DNA of 64,000 nt, taken from positions 3,782,001 through 3,846,000 of the forward strand of contig NZ_CP075583.1 in NCBI RefSeq assembly GCF_023509035.1, read 5' to 3'. Position 1 is the stretch's first letter; every line of letters starts with the position of its first letter. This DNA is from Janthinobacterium lividum (GTDB lineage Bacteria; Pseudomonadota; Gammaproteobacteria; Burkholderiales; Burkholderiaceae_D). Made by a program: the position numbers and the translations under genes. Positions 33,617 to 42,242 of the stretch are shown in pieces. Below the pieces are notes generated by a model. That model had not been told where the DNA came from and searched no databases. It was given only the letters and a program-made list of their open reading frames with translations.

Positions 33617-34072
33617 TTACTTGGCCAGGTGCAGGGGAATCACGCCCGCCGCCAGCGCGGGCACATTGCCTGCGGGCTCAAGGATGGCTGCCAGGGTCAC
33701 CGTGTCGAGCACGGCCAGGAAGGCGCCTGTGGCCTGGCCCAGCTTGGCTTTCAGCAGGCAATCCGGCGTCAGCGGGCAAGTATTGTGTTCCTTGTTAAAA
33801 CACTCCGCCATGAAAAAATCGTTCTCCGTTTCGCGCACCACCGTACCGATATTGATCTCGGCCGGGTCGCGCGCCAGGCGCAGGCCGCCGTTGCGTCCAC
33901 GCACCGTTTCCACGATGCCTGACAGGCCCAGCTGGTGCACCACCTTCATCAGGTGATTCTTCGAAATGGTATGCAGGTCGGCGATGTCCTGGATGGTCAC
34001 GAGCCGGTCGCGGTGCACGCCCAGGTACATCAGGGTGCGCAGGGTGTAGTCGGTATAGGCAGTCAGTCGCAT
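33617..34072 (-). CDS. nsrR: NsrR-type Rrf2 repressor with Fe-S cluster
   Basis: A 151-residue Rrf2 protein: LTAYTDYTLRTLMYLGVH, helix-turn-helix IQDIADLHTISKNHLMKVVH, wing GRNGGLRLARDP, then three cluster cysteines in ECFNKEHNTCPLTPDC. This is the NsrR signature; NO destroys the cluster and lifts repression. Targets in this window are likely the hemerythrin-hmp genes, through the operator at 29719-29741, and possibly itself, since a related imperfect palindrome lies just upstream (34087-34107). Confidence 0.94.
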   Translation of the reverse strand: MRLTAYTDYTLRTLMYLGVHRDRLVTIQDIADLHTISKNHLMKVVHQLGLSGIVETVRGRNGGLRLARDPAEINIGTVVRETENDFFMAECFNKEHNTCPLTPDCLLKAKLGQATGAFLAVLDTVTLAAILEPAGNVPALAAGVIPLHLAK

Positions 34073-34407
34073 GGGGTATCGTTTCTAAAGATGTGGATTA
34101 CATCCTTGTTTCAGCCGCCAGCATACAGCAGAGCGCCTGGCCATGTGTGTTGTGCCGTCACTTTTCAGCCTCGAAAGACAAAAGTTGGTTGCCTTTCGCT
34201 TAAATGCGTAGTAAATTTTCATATTGTTGCCCTGGCAAACAGCTCGCAAGCCCTTTGTGGCCCTTTTGGCGTGGATTTTATTGATGAAAATCAAGAGGAT
34301 GGTGAGACAATAAGGTAAATTTACTACAAAATGGATGATGGGCGTTTCCCGGGCCGGGAAGCGCGTACTACGCAATCTGTGCGGTGCCGCCGTGGCCGCC
34401 CCAGGAA
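34073..34407. other. Intergenic region between nsrR and ppc
   Basis: No gene seen. On the nsrR side it holds an imperfect NsrR-like palindrome AAAGATGTGGATTACATCCTT (34087-34107). On the ppc side it holds a perfect FNR/Anr site (34281-34294) and a -10-like TAAATT (34316-34321). The stretch is AT-richer than its surroundings, as expected for a promoter region. Confidence 0.6.
34281..34294. promoter_or_regulatory. FNR/Anr-type site upstream of ppc
   Basis: TTGATGAAAATCAA is a perfect TTGAT-N4-ATCAA palindrome. Its centre lies about 41 bases before the start predicted from the -10-like TAAATT at 34316-34321, the standard class II activation position. Confidence 0.65.
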
Positions 34408-37170
34408 ATGAATACCATGCAAATGAATGAAGTGAAAGACGAGCTGCTGAGCAGCGATATCCGCCAGCTGGGCCGTCTGCTGGGCGACGCCATCCGCAAC
34501 CACCTGGGCGACCCCGCCTTCGAGCGCATCGAACATGTGCGCCAGCTGGCCATCCGTTTCCGCCGCGACAATGATGAAGTGGCGCGCGCGCAGCTGTCGG
34601 ACGCCTTGCAAGCGCTGTCGCAGGAAGAAACCACGCAGTTGACGCGCGCTTTCAGCTATTTCTCGCTGCTGGCCAATATTGCGGAAGATCAACACCACAT
34701 CCGCCGCACGCGCGCCCATTTGATCGCCGGTTCGCCGCCGCGCCAGGGTAGCCTCAGCCATGCCGTCGGCAACGTGTTTGACGCGGGCAAGGCCGATGCG
34801 CTGGCGTCGTTCTTTGAAGATGCCTTCGTCAGTCCCGTCTTCACGGCGCATCCGACGGAAGTGCAGCGCAAGAGCATCCAGAATTGCCAGATGGCCATCG
34901 CGCGCCTGTTGAGCGACCGCGACCGCGTGCAAATGACGCCGGAAGAGGCCGAGCAAAATGAGGAAGCGCTGGGCCGGGGCATCGTCACGTTGTGGCAGAC
35001 GCGTCTGTTGCGCACCAGCAAACTGTCCGTCATGGATGAAGTGGCCAATGGCCTGTCGTTCTACGACCACACCATCCTGCGTGAACTGCCGAAACTGTAT
35101 TCCTCGCTGGAAACCATGCTGGCCCAGCGCGATGCCCGCTGGGAAGATGCGGAATTGCCCAATTTCATGAAAGTTGGCAGCTGGATAGGCGGCGACCGCG
35201 ACGGCAATCCCTTTGTCACGGCCGACATCCTGCGCAGCACCCTGCAGACGCAGGCAGACAAGGTACTCGACTTTTACCTCGGCGAATTGCGCAAGCTCGC
35301 CTCGCAGCTGTCGCTTGCGCAAATACTCAATGCATGCAGCGAGCCGCTGCGCGCGCTGGCCGAACGCTCGGCCGATGCGTCGCCGCACCGCGTCGACGAG
35401 CCGTACCGCCGCGCCCTGCATGGTATCCATGCGCGCCTGGAAGCCACGCGCGTCGTGCTCTCCAACAAGGGCAAGCAAGCCGAAGGCGTGCAGCCCTACG
35501 CCGCGGCGGCCGAACTGCTGGCCGACCTGGACGTGGTCCAGCATTCGCTCGTCAGCAATGGCTTGCGCGCGCTGGCGCGTGGCCGGCTGCGCCAGCTGCG
35601 CCGCGCCGTCAAGGTCTTCGGCTTTTCGCTGGCGCCGCTCGATCTGCGCCAGAATTCCGACGTGCATGAGCGTGTCGTGGGTGAACTGTTCGCCGGCGCC
35701 CAGCCGGGCCTCGTCTATCTGGACCTCGATGAAGAGCAGCGCATCGCCGTGCTGCTGGCCGAGCTGGAGTCGCCACGCTTGCTGACGTCGCCGTATGCGC
35801 AGTACTCGGAGGAAACCACCTCCGAACTCGACATCTTCCGCGCCGTGCGCGAAGCCCACCTCAAATACGGCCGCGAATCGGTACCGAACTGCATCATCTC
35901 GAAGGCGGCCAGCGTCTCGGACTTGCTGGAAGTGGCGTTGCTGCTGAAAGAAGTGGGCTTGCTGCGCCAGGACAGCCGCGAAGTCGATGTCAACATCATC
36001 CCCCTGTTCGAGACCATCGACGACCTGCGCGCCGGCCCGGCCATCATGGCGCGTGCGTTTGGCTTGCCGTTCTACCGTGGCTTGCTCGCGTCGCGCGCGG
36101 ACCAGCAGGAAGTCATGCTCGGTTATTCGGACAGCAACAAGGACGGCGGTTTCTTGACCTCCGGCTGGGAACTCTACAAGGCCGAGATCGAGCTGGTGAC
36201 GGTCTTCAAGCAAGAACAGATCAAGCTGCGCTTGTTCCACGGCCGCGGCGGCTCCGTCGGCCGCGGCGGGGGACCCAGCTACGAAGCCATCCTGGCCCAG
36301 CCGGCGGGCGCCGTGCAGGGGCAGATCCGCCTGACGGAGCAGGGCGAAGTCATCACGGCCAAGTATGCGAACCCGGAAGTGGGGCGCCGCAACTTGGAAG
36401 TGCTGGTGGCCGCCACCATCCAGTCGACCCTGCTGCCGCAGGCACAGCTGCAACCGAAGGCTTCGGCCGGCGCGGGCCACCTGGCCGCGATGGAAGAACT
36501 TTCGGGCACGGCCCTGAACGCTTACCGCGACCTCGTGTATGGCACGGAGGGCTTCGAACAGTATTTCTGGGAATCGACGGTGATCGCGGAGATTGCCGCG
36601 CTGAACATCGGCAGCCGTCCCGCGTCGCGCAAGAAATCCACGTCCATCGAGGATTTGCGCGCCATTCCCTGGGTCTTGAGCTGGGCGCAATGTCGCTTGA
36701 TGCTGCCGGGCTGGTTCGGTTTCGGTTCCGCTGTGCAAGCCTACCTGGCCGCCCATCCCACCGATGGCGCGGACGTGCTGCGCGGCATGTACACGGACTG
36801 GCCATTCTTCACCTCCCTGCTGTCGAACATGGATATGGTTCTGGCCAAGAGCGACATCGCCATTGCCGGCAAGTATGCTGAACTGGTCAAGGACAAGGCC
36901 TTGCGCGACGCCATTTTTACACGCATCCGCGCCGAATACGCGGCCACCCTGGATGCCTTGAAGCTGATCACGGGCCAGGAAGAGTTGCAGCAAGCCAATC
37001 CGCTGATGCAGCGCTCGATACGCAACCGTTTCCCATATATCGACCCGCTCAATCACGTGCAGCTGGAGTTGTTGAAACGTTTCCGAGAAGGCAAGCAGGA
37101 TGCGGCGGCGCGCACGGGCATCCATTTGTCGATCAACGGCATCGCGGCCGGGTTACGCAACAGCGGTTAA
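34408..37170 (+). CDS. ppc: Phosphoenolpyruvate carboxylase
   Basis: About 920 residues, normal for the family. It carries the catalytic [12 protein letters not shown] motif, [38 protein letters not shown] and LTEQGEVI, and ends in [10 protein letters not shown]. It carboxylates PEP to oxaloacetate to refill the citric acid cycle. The frame opens at a GTG (34384), but ATG 34408 or 34417 after AGGA is more natural. A possible FNR-type activation site lies upstream. The next gene, gap, starts 28 bp after the stop. Confidence 0.96.
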   Translation: MNTMQMNEVKDELLSSDIRQLGRLLGDAIRNHLGDPAFERIEHVRQLAIRFRRDNDEVARAQLSDALQALSQEETTQLTRAFSYFSLLANIAEDQHHIRRTRAHLIAGSPPRQGSLSHAVGNVFDAGKADALASFFEDAFVSPVFTAHPTEVQRKSIQNCQMAIARLLSDRDRVQMTPEEAEQNEEALGRGIVTLWQTRLLRTSKLSVMDEVANGLSFYDHTILRELPKLYSSLETMLAQRDARWEDAELPNFMKVGSWIGGDRDGNPFVTADILRSTLQTQADKVLDFYLGELRKLASQLSLAQILNACSEPLRALAERSADASPHRVDEPYRRALHGIHARLEATRVVLSNKGKQAEGVQPYAAAAELLADLDVVQHSLVSNGLRALARGRLRQLRRAVKVFGFSLAPLDLRQNSDVHERVVGELFAGAQPGLVYLDLDEEQRIAVLLAELESPRLLTSPYAQYSEETTSELDIFRAVREAHLKYGRESVPNCIISKAASVSDLLEVALLLKEVGLLRQDSREVDVNIIPLFETIDDLRAGPAIMARAFGLPFYRGLLASRADQQEVMLGYSDSNKDGGFLTSGWELYKAEIELVTVFKQEQIKLRLFHGRGGSVGRGGGPSYEAILAQPAGAVQGQIRLTEQGEVITAKYANPEVGRRNLEVLVAATIQSTLLPQAQLQPKASAGAGHLAAMEELSGTALNAYRDLVYGTEGFEQYFWESTVIAEIAALNIGSRPASRKKSTSIEDLRAIPWVLSWAQCRLMLPGWFGFGSAVQAYLAAHPTDGADVLRGMYTDWPFFTSLLSNMDMVLAKSDIAIAGKYAELVKDKALRDAIFTRIRAEYAATLDALKLITGQEELQQANPLMQRSIRNRFPYIDPLNHVQLELLKRFREGKQDAAARTGIHLSINGIAAGLRNSG

Positions 37171-37198
37171 TTCATTCAAACAATATCAAGGAGATAGC

Positions 37199-38209
37199 AT
37201 GACCATCAAAGTTGCCATCAATGGCTATGGCCGCATCGGCCGCAATGTCTTGCGCGCGTTTTATGAAGGCGGCAAGCAGCAGGATATCGAAATCGTCGCC
37301 ATCAACGACCTGGGCGACGCCAAGTCGAATGCGCATCTGACGCGCTACGACACGGTGCACGGCAAGTTTCCCGGCGTCGTCACCATCGATGGCGACAACA
37401 TGCTCGTCAATGGCGACCGCATCCGCGTCTTCGCGCAGCGCGACCCGGCCCTGATACCCTGGGGCGAACTGGGCGTCGACGTGGTGCTTGAATGCACGGG
37501 TTTCTTCACCACCAAGGAAAAAGCGTCGGCCCACCTGAAGGGCGGGGCGAAAAAAGTCATCATTTCGGCCCCTGGTGGCAAGGACGTGGACGCCACCATC
37601 GTATTCGGCGTCAACCAGCATGTGTTGAAGGCATCCGATACGGTCATTTCGAACGCTTCGTGCACGACGAATTGCCTGGCGCCATTGGTAAAGCCGCTGA
37701 ACGACGCCATCGGCATCGAATCGGGCCTGATGACCACCGTGCACGCCTACACGAACGACCAGGTGCTGTCCGACGTGATGCATGAAGACTTGCGCCGCGC
37801 CCGCTCGGCCACGCATTCGATGATCCCCACCAAGACGGGCGCGGCCGCGGCTGTCGGCCTCGTCTTGCCGGAACTGAATGGCAAGCTGGACGGCTTTGCC
37901 ATCCGCGTGCCGACGATTAACGTGTCGCTGGTCGACCTGTCCTTCATCGCCAAGCGCGACACCAGCGTCGAGGAAGTCAACGCCTTGCTGAAAACGGCGT
38001 CGGAAGGCGCGCTGAAGGGCATTTTGACGTACCAGACGGAACCGCTCGTTTCCATCGATTTCAATCACAACCCGGCCTCGTCGAACTTCGATTCGACCCT
38101 GACCAAGGTCTCGGGGCGCCTCGTGAAAGTGTCGTCGTGGTACGACAACGAGTGGGGCTTCTCGAACCGCATGTTGGACACCACGGTCGCCCTGATGGCG
38201 GCCAAGTAA
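37199..38209 (+). CDS. gap: Glyceraldehyde-3-phosphate dehydrogenase, type I
   Basis: 336 residues. NAD-binding [16 protein letters not shown], catalytic [13 protein letters not shown] with the active-site Cys, HAYTNDQ and the C-terminal [14 protein letters not shown]. It acts in glycolysis and gluconeogenesis. AAGGAG precedes ATG 37199. It sits between ppc and pyk, forming a central-carbon block around PEP and pyruvate. Confidence 0.97.
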   Translation: MTIKVAINGYGRIGRNVLRAFYEGGKQQDIEIVAINDLGDAKSNAHLTRYDTVHGKFPGVVTIDGDNMLVNGDRIRVFAQRDPALIPWGELGVDVVLECTGFFTTKEKASAHLKGGAKKVIISAPGGKDVDATIVFGVNQHVLKASDTVISNASCTTNCLAPLVKPLNDAIGIESGLMTTVHAYTNDQVLSDVMHEDLRRARSATHSMIPTKTGAAAAVGLVLPELNGKLDGFAIRVPTINVSLVDLSFIAKRDTSVEEVNALLKTASEGALKGILTYQTEPLVSIDFNHNPASSNFDSTLTKVSGRLVKVSSWYDNEWGFSNRMLDTTVALMAAK

Positions 38210-38296
38210 GAAAGAACCACCGCTGATCCAGCGCACCAGGACGGCCGGCCCACAAGGCTGGCCCTTGTAGTAACTCATTATAGAAAGCAGCACACC

Positions 38297-39757
38297 ATGA
38301 CCATGCAAGTACAGCAACGCGCCACCAAGATCGTTTCCACCATCGGCCCCGCTTCGAACGATATCGATACCCTCGTGCGCATGTTCAAGGCCGGCGTCGA
38401 TGTCGTGCGCCTGAACTTTTCGCATGGCAAGGCGCAAGACCATATCGACCGCGCCCGCATGGTGCGCGAAGCGGCAGCCCTGTGCGGCCGCGAAGTGGCC
38501 ATCATGGCCGACTTGCAAGGCCCGAAGATTCGCGTCGGCAAGTTTGAAGAGGGCAAGATTTTCCTGGAAAACGGCGCCAAGTTCATCCTCGACGCGAAGT
38601 GGGGTGAAAACGGTGAACTGGGCAACATCGAGCGCTGCGGCCTCGACTACAAGGAATTGCCGCGCGACTTACGCACGGCCGACGTGCTGCTGCTCAACGA
38701 CGGTCTCATCGTGCTGACGGTCGATAAAGTCGTCGGCAGCGAAATCCACACCACCGTCAAGATCGGCGGCGAATTGTCGAACAACAAGGGCATCAACCGC
38801 CAGGGCGGCGGCCTGTCCGCGCCGGCCTTGACAGCCAAGGACATGGAAGACGTGAAAACGGCGATGAGCTTCCAGGCCGATTACGTGGCCGTATCCTTCC
38901 CGAAAAACGCCACCGACATGGTGATGGCGCGCCAGCTGGCCAATATCGCCGGCGAAGCGTGGGACCACAAGCCGATGATGATCGCCAAGATCGAGCGGGC
39001 GGAAGCCATTCCTGCGCTGCAAGAAATTCTCGACGCTTCCGACGGCATCATGGTGGCGCGCGGCGATTTGGCCGTGGAAGTGGGTAATGCGGCCGTGCCG
39101 GCCTTGCAAAAGCGCATGATCAAGATGGCGCGCGCGTCGAACAAACTGGCGATCACGGCCACGCAGATGATGGAATCGATGATCGTCAACGCCGTGCCTA
39201 CCCGCGCGGAAGTGTCCGACGTGGCCAATGCCGTGCTCGATGGCACGGATGCCGTCATGACATCGGCGGAAACGGCCTCGGGCCGCTACCCGATCGAGAC
39301 GGTGGAAGCGATGGCCGCCATCTGCCTGGACGCGGAAAAATGGGATACCTGCAAGCTGGACGCCGACTTCCTCAACGCCACGTTCTCGCGCATCGACCAG
39401 TCGATCGCCTACGGCGCGCTGTTTACAGCCCATCACCTGCGCGTGAAAGCCATTGCCACCCTGACGGAATCGGGTTCCACGGCCTTGTGGATGAGCCGTT
39501 GCAACATCGACATCCCCATCGTCGCGCTGACCCCGAGCGTGGGTACGCGCCGCAAGCTGGCCCTGTACCGCAACGTCAGCACCCTGGAGCTGACGTCGGG
39601 CACCGACCGCGACAAGGTCTTGCAACAGGCGGAAGACTTGCTGCTGGAACATAAAGTCGTGGCCAAGGGCGACACCGTCGTGCTGACCTGGGGCGAGCCG
39701 ATGGGCAAGGTCGGTGGCACGAACGCCTTGAAAATCATGAAGATCGGCCAGCACTGA
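38297..39757 (+). CDS. pyk: Pyruvate kinase
   Basis: 486 residues. Start ATKIVSTIGPAS, substrate motif VVRLNFSHG, MIAKIERAEAIPALQEIL, the metal-binding MVARGDLAVEVG, and TATQMMESM. It converts PEP and ADP to pyruvate and ATP. A second ATG at 38303 is possible. It follows gap by 87 bp in the same direction; the gap holds no strong terminator, so read-through is likely. Confidence 0.97.
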   Translation: MTMQVQQRATKIVSTIGPASNDIDTLVRMFKAGVDVVRLNFSHGKAQDHIDRARMVREAAALCGREVAIMADLQGPKIRVGKFEEGKIFLENGAKFILDAKWGENGELGNIERCGLDYKELPRDLRTADVLLLNDGLIVLTVDKVVGSEIHTTVKIGGELSNNKGINRQGGGLSAPALTAKDMEDVKTAMSFQADYVAVSFPKNATDMVMARQLANIAGEAWDHKPMMIAKIERAEAIPALQEILDASDGIMVARGDLAVEVGNAAVPALQKRMIKMARASNKLAITATQMMESMIVNAVPTRAEVSDVANAVLDGTDAVMTSAETASGRYPIETVEAMAAICLDAEKWDTCKLDADFLNATFSRIDQSIAYGALFTAHHLRVKAIATLTESGSTALWMSRCNIDIPIVALTPSVGTRRKLALYRNVSTLELTSGTDRDKVLQQAEDLLLEHKVVAKGDTVVLTWGEPMGKVGGTNALKIMKIGQH

Positions 39758-39865
39758 TCCAGTTAAGCCGCAGCCCGCCCCAAGCGGGTTGGCTCTCTGC
39801 TACTATCGGAATGAACAAAGCAGCAATGCGACATTGCAATGAGGCGTACATTCCGGGAGTGGTAC

Positions 39866-40303
39866 ATGTCGAAATGGCATCGGTTGTTGGCATTATGTGT
39901 GGGCTTCGTGGCGCTCGCGGGCATGGCGGTCGCGGCACCGCAGAATGCGTCCGTTTGGTCACTGGCTACCTCGCTCGCCGGCTTGCCGCCGGAAGTGAGC
40001 ACCTATTTGAGCGACAGCACGGGACTGGCGGATCAGGGTGGCAGCTATAATGACAGCTGCAAGGTGGAGTACGACCTGCCGTCAACGCGCTTTGTAATGG
40101 GTGCCATTAGCGCTGACGAGACGATCGTGGCGATCGAGTACGGTGGCCGTGGTCATGGCATCAGAACCTGGGCATTTCGTCGGGAGAACAGTCACTGGAA
40201 ACCCATGGAGCAGGGCAGTGTCGCGTATAACGTGACGCTGATGACGGCCAGGATACTGGTCGAGCAGCACCAGAAATCATCGCATCGCCTGCCGTCTTCT
40301 TAG
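39866..40303 (+). CDS. Small exported protein of unknown function
   Basis: About 145 residues. A clear signal peptide (LLALCVGFVALAGMAVAAPQ) follows ATG 39866, which has GGGAG 6 bases upstream; the longer frame from 39839 adds only a charged stretch. The mature protein has a single Cys, a Gly-rich YGGRGHG segment and no motif I know. It stands alone after pyk. Confidence 0.7.
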   Translation: MSKWHRLLALCVGFVALAGMAVAAPQNASVWSLATSLAGLPPEVSTYLSDSTGLADQGGSYNDSCKVEYDLPSTRFVMGAISADETIVAIEYGGRGHGIRTWAFRRENSHWKPMEQGSVAYNVTLMTARILVEQHQKSSHRLPSS

Positions 40304-40635
40304 CGCCACTGCTGCCTGCGCGTTCAAATCCTGTGCGGACAAGCGCCGCCATCTTCCCCTTGAAGTGGACCCATGCATTGCTGAGTATCTTGCCGGTCCG
40401 CTTGCCGGGTCCGCCTCCAATTCTTCCGGTGTTGGCCGCAATGGCTGCAGCACCCCATCCACCCTGAACCTGCAAGCTGAGCAAATGGACTGGCGCGTCA
40501 AGCGCATGACAGGCGCACTGTCACCGCGCCACCATGCTTGAAACAACAGTTTCCAGACATGGTGGCCACGGGCATTGACGCCGAAGGCAATGATTTGTGA
40601 TAATGAGAATTATTATCAATTAGCAGCGCCTTGCC
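40304..40635. other. Intergenic region ending in the Fur-controlled promoter
   Basis: The only clear signal is the Fur box at 40599-40617 just before the sigma-factor gene. Minus-strand open frames cross 40161-40546 and one (with GRIGGGPGKRTGKILSNAW) has a somewhat protein-like composition, but it has no start signal and overlaps the exported gene; it may be a relic. Confidence 0.5.
40599..40617. promoter_or_regulatory. Fur box
   Basis: GATAATGAGAATTATTATC matches the 19-base Fur consensus (GATAATGATAATCATTATC) at 17 of 19 positions. It lies 19 bases before the sigma-factor ATG, so iron-replete Fur would block transcription of the sigma/anti-sigma genes. Confidence 0.85.
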
Positions 40636-41163
40636 ATGAGCGCATCGGAGTCCCTAGTGAACATTGCGCAGTCCAGCGAGTCGATAGCAGGCATCTACAG
40701 CAGCCACCACGGCTGGCTGATGCGCTGGCTGCGCGCCAAGCTGCAGTGCGCCGACCATGCGGCCGATCTGGCGCAGGATACCTTCGTGCGCCTGCTGACG
40801 GCGCCGCCGGAAGGCCGGCAGACCTTGCGCGAACCGCGCGCTTACCTGACGACTGTGGCGCAGCGCCTGCTGATCGACCATTACCGCCGCCTGTCGCTGG
40901 AGCAGGCGTGGCTGGAAACCCTGGCGCAGCAGCCTGATCTGCTGATGCAGTCGCCGGAAGAGCGTTTGCTGGTGCGCGAAGCCCTGCAGCGCATCGACGC
41001 CATGCTCGACGGCTTGCCGCCACTGGTACGCAACGCCTTCCTGCTGGCGCATGTGGACGGCCTCGCTTATGGGGAAATCGCCCGGCGCCTGGCCGTGAGC
41101 GAGCGCAGCATCAAGCGCTACATGGTGCAGGCGTTTGAGCGCTGCATCCTGCTGATCCTGTGA
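40636..41163 (+). CDS. FecI-type ECF sigma factor
   Basis: 175 residues. Region 2 (GWLMRWLRAKLQCADHAADL, AQDTFVRLL, YLTTVAQRLLIDHYRR) and region 4 (LPPLVRNAFLLAHVDGLAYG, EIARRLAVSERSIKRYMVQA) are intact, as in iron-starvation sigma factors. It directs transcription of the linked TonB receptor when released by the FecR-like regulator. The Fur box lies directly upstream. Its stop overlaps the GTG start of the next gene (GTGA, 41160-41163). Confidence 0.94.
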   Translation: MSASESLVNIAQSSESIAGIYSSHHGWLMRWLRAKLQCADHAADLAQDTFVRLLTAPPEGRQTLREPRAYLTTVAQRLLIDHYRRLSLEQAWLETLAQQPDLLMQSPEERLLVREALQRIDAMLDGLPPLVRNAFLLAHVDGLAYGEIARRLAVSERSIKRYMVQAFERCILLIL

Positions 41164-42144
41164 GCGCGAACACGGCTTCCATCGATCCCCGCGCCGCGCG
41201 GGGGCGGCGCAATGGCTGGTGCGTTTGCGCGGGGGCGCCTTGACCCCCGACGAGCAGCAAGCTTTCCAGGCCTGGCGCGCCAGCGATCCCGCGCACGAAA
41301 CGGCGTGGAAGCGGGCCGAGCTGGTGTGCAGCACCCTGGCCAGCGTGCCGCCCGCGCTGCGCCAGACGGCGGACGCCGCGCCGCAGTCGCCGCACCGGCG
41401 TGCCGTGCTCTACGGCATGGCCGGACTGATCGCGGCCGGGCCGGCCCTGTGGCTGGGCAGCCGGTCGTTGCCGTGGCAAGGGTGGCAAGCGTGGCGCGCC
41501 GCCATCCGCACGGCCAGGGGGAAATCCGCCATATGGCATTACCTGACGGCACGCAACTGGTGCTCAATACGGACACGGCCATCGACGTGCGCTTTGACGA
41601 CGCGGCGCGGCGCGTGATATTGCATGCGGGCGAACTCCATGTCGCCACGGCGCACGACGGGGCCGTGCCGGCGCGTCCGTTCCTCGTGCGCAGCAGCAAT
41701 GGCGCCGTGCGTGCGCTGGGCACACACTTCAGCGTGCGCCACGCTGGCACCGTGCTGGCGCCGCGTACGCAGGTGAGCGTCAGCGAAGGCGCCGTCGAGA
41801 TACAGCCAAGTGAAGCGCCCGGCGCCTTGCGCAGGGTCGATGCGGGCCAGCAGGGCAGTTTCGACGATCGTGCCGTTTCTGCCTTGACGCCGCTGGCGCC
41901 GCACGCTGCCGGCTGGCTGCAGGGCGTGCTGATCGCCGAGCGCATGCCGCTGGGCGAGCTGCTCGAGCAGGTGGCGCGCTATCGCTACGGCGTGCTGCGC
42001 TGCGATCCGGCGCTGGCTGCCATGCCCGTGGACGGCATCTTCCAGCTGAGCGACCCGGACAACATCCTGCTCTTGCTGCAGCGCTCCTTGCCGATCCGGC
42101 TGGCGCGCCGCACGCGCTACTGGATCAGTGTCGAGGCGGCTTGA
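41160..42144 (+). CDS. FecR-type anti-sigma/transmembrane regulator, two apparent frameshifts
   Basis: Three frames assemble into one FecR: GTG 41160 SANTASIDPRAAR, then AAQWLVRLRGGALTPDEQQA, then EIRHMALPDGTQLVLNTDTA to the stop at 42144. Each join falls in a G5 run (41200-41204 and 41517-41521) and each is fixed by adding one G. The rebuilt protein (about 328 residues) has the DUF4880 head with FQAWRASDPAHETAWKR, a membrane helix (VLYGMAGLIAAGPALWLG), the FecR domain (VRALGTHFSVR) and a C-terminal STN-like region (DGIFQLSDPDNIL). It passes the receptor signal to the sigma factor. It may be intact in the cell. Confidence 0.85.
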
Positions 42145-42242
42145 CGCAACTTGCAAAATTTGCCGTTTGCCTGTCCCTTTTTTCAGATTGCTCCGTCATA
42201 CAAGGTAGAGAACGAACAATCCGAACCATCGAAAGGGCTTAC

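Noticed and set aside
34324..37125. 933-codon minus-strand frame opposite ppc
   Set aside because: Antisense shadow of a strongly conserved gene.
38210..38296. Terminator between gap and pyk
   Set aside because: A GGCC-rich imperfect hairpin is present but with bulges and no T-run.
40161..40546. Minus-strand frames over the gap before the sigma factor
   Set aside because: One has a somewhat protein-like stretch, but there is no start signal, it overlaps an exported gene and I recognise no family; left as a possible relic.
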